From Nectonema munidae (taxonomy: Eukaryota; Nematomorpha; Nectonematoida; Nectonematidae): DNA of 64,000 nt. The notes beneath the pieces were generated by a model that was given only the letters and a program-made list of their open reading frames with translations, searched no databases and was not told the origin of the DNA. This document shows, piece by piece, positions 61,761 to 64,000 of the stretch (positions are counted from its first letter, which is position 1; the number at the start of each line of letters is the position of its first letter). Made by a program: the position numbers and the translations under genes. The DNA is taken from assembly GCA_030549495.1 (NCBI GenBank), contig JAUIRK010000928.1:1-64000 (forward strand), given 5' to 3'.

Positions 61761-62028
61761 TAGGTTTTTTTTTTTTTTTTTACATACAGCAGCAATTTTT
61801 ACAGAGATATGGCAATTTACTCCAGATCAAACTTTAACTTGCTAATGCCAAAAAATTTCCCATAACACTTTTAGTAATTCTATTATGTAAATTTAAGTTT
61901 AAACATTTACTTTCATAAAAGAAAAACGAAACCGAAATTCATATTTCAAAAATCGATTTATTTAAGTTTTTATTCGACTTAATGACTTTCTATAGTTATG
62001 TAGTTGCACATTCGGATGACACAAATAC

Positions 62029-62751
62029 GGTACCCGGACATTTGGCCGAAAGACAATTGGCCGACAGACATTTGGCCGACAGATATCTGACCGAATGGAC
62101 ATTTAGCTGAAGTACATTTGGCCGAACAGACATTTCACCGAACGGACATTTGACAGAACAGACAATTGACCGAACAGAACAGAACAGACAATTGATCTTT
62201 CGGGCAAATTTCCGGGCACGGTAAAGATGCGTATGTTATCTTACACTATTTATAACACAATTTTGTATTACGTGCCACCAATGAAATGTATTCGTCTACA
62301 GAGCACAAGTTTCACGCTTATAACTGCATTTGGAATGTCGTTCATCGAGTATTAAGCATCTATGTAATCAATCACTCTTGCTCACTCAGGACTAATTTGC
62401 TATATTTTTGCAGGTTTTATGGGTCTAACTAATTACTGACCCACAAAAAACTGCCTCACAACCTTCCATTTTATGGTTGGATTTGAAAATATGTATAATA
62501 TGCTATACTAACATTGACTCTAAGACTAAAAATATTCTAACTATACTAACACCACTCTAAGACTATCAATATTATAACTATACTAACTCTAACACTAATA
62601 ATATTCTAACTATAAACAATATTCTAACTATGTCTGTTCGGGAAATGTCCGTTTGGTGAAATGTCGGTTCGGTCAAATGTCTGTTCGGCCAAATGTACGT
62701 CGGCTAAATGTCCATTCGGTCAGATGTCTGTCGGCCAAATGCCCGGACACG
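62029..62751. mobile_element. MITE with 9-bp target duplication and repeated arms
   Basis: Flanked by CACAAATAC (62020-62028 and 62752-62760). The ends are imperfect inverted repeats around CCGGACATTTGGCCGA. Each arm is built of five to eight variants of a 14-16-base unit, (G)ACATTTGGCCGAAC. The unique middle is AT-rich and noncoding. The 9-bp duplication fits MULE/Mutator-type transposition. Confidence 0.8.
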
Positions 62752-62927
62752 CACAAATACATAATAATTCACTCTCTTTTGTTAAAAAAAAATAAAAAAA
62801 AATAATTTTCATTTCTGAAAATATACTATCGTAGTGTTTTCAAGTTAAGGACAAAAGCTTTTATTATAATTTTGATTTGCAAAGAATACAAAAGGCAAAA
62901 AAAGGACACTCACGTAAAATTAGAAAC

Positions 62928-64000
62928 AATTATCGCATATTAGTTTAGAGTGTAATTTGCAAGTTTGAATTGAGCATTTCGAACATTTTCTATTGCTTCG
63001 TTTTTTCATGGGTAGGCATAAAAAACAAAATCCTCTGGTGGAAGAAACTGAAGATGGAGTTGGTTAGGAAAAGCCATAAAAGTTGAGGAGGGATTTAGTT
63101 TTCAAGTTTGTTTGTGCTAGATTAGATCTTACTCTCATTGATTCTTGCGATAAAAGTAGAGAGAGCCTTTTTATGACATTTTTTCTTCCTCCACTTTTTA
63201 TAGAAGGAAAATCTTGCGGGGAGTTGAACTTGGGTATGATAAAGGAGTTCAGGTAAGCCATGTCCAAATAATTGCTGAATATTGCCATCGGCCACCTTCA
63301 ACAAGGCTTGTAGATTCGATATTGCTTGAGCATCTGGTTGCCAACATCTACTCCTCTTTTATGCTTGTTATATTCAATCATTGATTCAGGTTTGCCCCCA
63401 ATAGAAGTCATTTCAACTTTTTTTCGGTGTTGTGACGATAAAATGTAAACAACTTTGAAGCTTCGTTTCGCATGTCGTTTCGGAATGTATGCCGAGAGAG
63501 AAGCATCTTTCGATAAACTACACGAGTTTCACACTCATTTAGCTTGAGAGTTTTCAGGTAGTTCGGCTGTAAAATTTTCGGGATAAATCTTTTTGTAAAC
63601 ATCACAGTCCCACATACAGTGTAGTTTTTCGTAAGGGCCCACCTGACTAATTCATCGGAAGTAAAAAACCTATCCATATAAATACCAATACCCTCTGGCA
63701 AATTTGAATCTGAAACAAGTCGTTTTACTATGGAAATAGCGAAAAAAAAACTTCGGTCTTCTAAACCAGAAATATATATTTCAGGTTTCATGTAATAAAA
63801 GCATTTTGAATCGTTTATTTGATAAATTTTAATACCATAATGCTCTGGTTTTTTTGGATCGTAAATTTTGGAGTTGAACTTTCCTCTGAAACTAACCAAT
63901 TGTTCATCAATTGTCACAGCATCTGGAGTCCAATATTCAGCAAAAACTTTATAGAAGTGATCGTGTAAAATCTCACTGCAGCAAGTTTGTCATTGGGGTT
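62928..64000 (-). pseudogene. piggyBac transposase, runs off the right edge
   Basis: From the window edge: EILHDHFYKVF, VTIDEQLVSFRGKF (first aspartate), IYMDRFFTSDEL (second), KRGVDVGNQML (third), WPMAIFSNYLDMAYLN, and the C-terminal cysteine-rich domain (CFLCLPMKKR, KCSKCSIQTCKLH, ICDNCF) ending at 62928. All three catalytic aspartates are kept, but one frame change in an A run and one TGA after KPC interrupt it. Related to, and less decayed than, the copy at 47820-48800. Confidence 0.85.

Larger units (their letters stand above)
57790..61782 (-). mobile_element. DIRS-like or pararetrovirus-like retroelement fossil, nearly complete
   Basis: Order on the minus strand: short poly(A), 204-bp repeat A, gag-like gene, polymerase region with reverse transcriptase and RNase H, second repeat A, a unique tail of about 290 bases with AATAAA, and poly(A) (57808-57790). 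It is broken, with about two or three breaks, all in the polymerase region. It is about half GC in AT-rich surroundings. I find neither a DDE integrase nor a tyrosine recombinase. The reverse-transcriptase type resembles DIRS/Ngaro and pararetroviral enzymes; the family is uncertain. Low divergence between its repeats suggests recent insertion. Confidence 0.8.

Overview
The window is AT-rich eukaryotic DNA, most likely from an invertebrate animal. Coding exons are split by GT-AG introns (one of them only 59 bases). CR1-like and jockey-like LINEs, piggyBac, hAT, Tigger/pogo and MULE transposons, tRNA-like SINEs and MITEs fill most of the rest. Nothing fixes the species. There is no rRNA, canonical tRNA, operon or CRISPR array.

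The only convincing host gene lies on the minus strand (26751 to 6963). A TATA box and a signal-peptide exon are followed by seven exons of 345-366 bases, each bounded by phase-1 splice sites and each encoding one copy of the same roughly 115-residue two-cysteine domain. The summed exons give 868 codons. The last exon can read through its old donor site into a hydrophobic tail and a stop, so the product may be a membrane- or GPI-anchored surface protein. One in-frame TAA lies in the third exon. I do not recognise the domain. Its introns are packed with LINE, hAT, Tigger and MITE debris.

This gene sits between the arms of a large, nearly identical inverted repeat (about 1-4355 and 31525-35915; the left arm reaches the window edge). 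Each arm carries a 318-bp hAT MITE with the same 8-bp target duplication and a second signal-peptide exon with a phase-1 donor. That exon is intact in the right arm and shifted by a CT-repeat length change in the left arm. Two jockey-like LINEs flank the right arm and point away from it.

From 40 to 64 kb I see almost only mobile DNA: a piggyBac apparently split by a perfect 1.75-kb (CT)n array and a MULE; a MULE whose long terminal inverted repeats contain its FLYWCH region; LINE fragments; a GC-rich retroelement fossil in two inverted copies with an unusual end structure; a MITE with 9-bp target duplications and repeated units in its arms; and a piggyBac that runs off the right edge.
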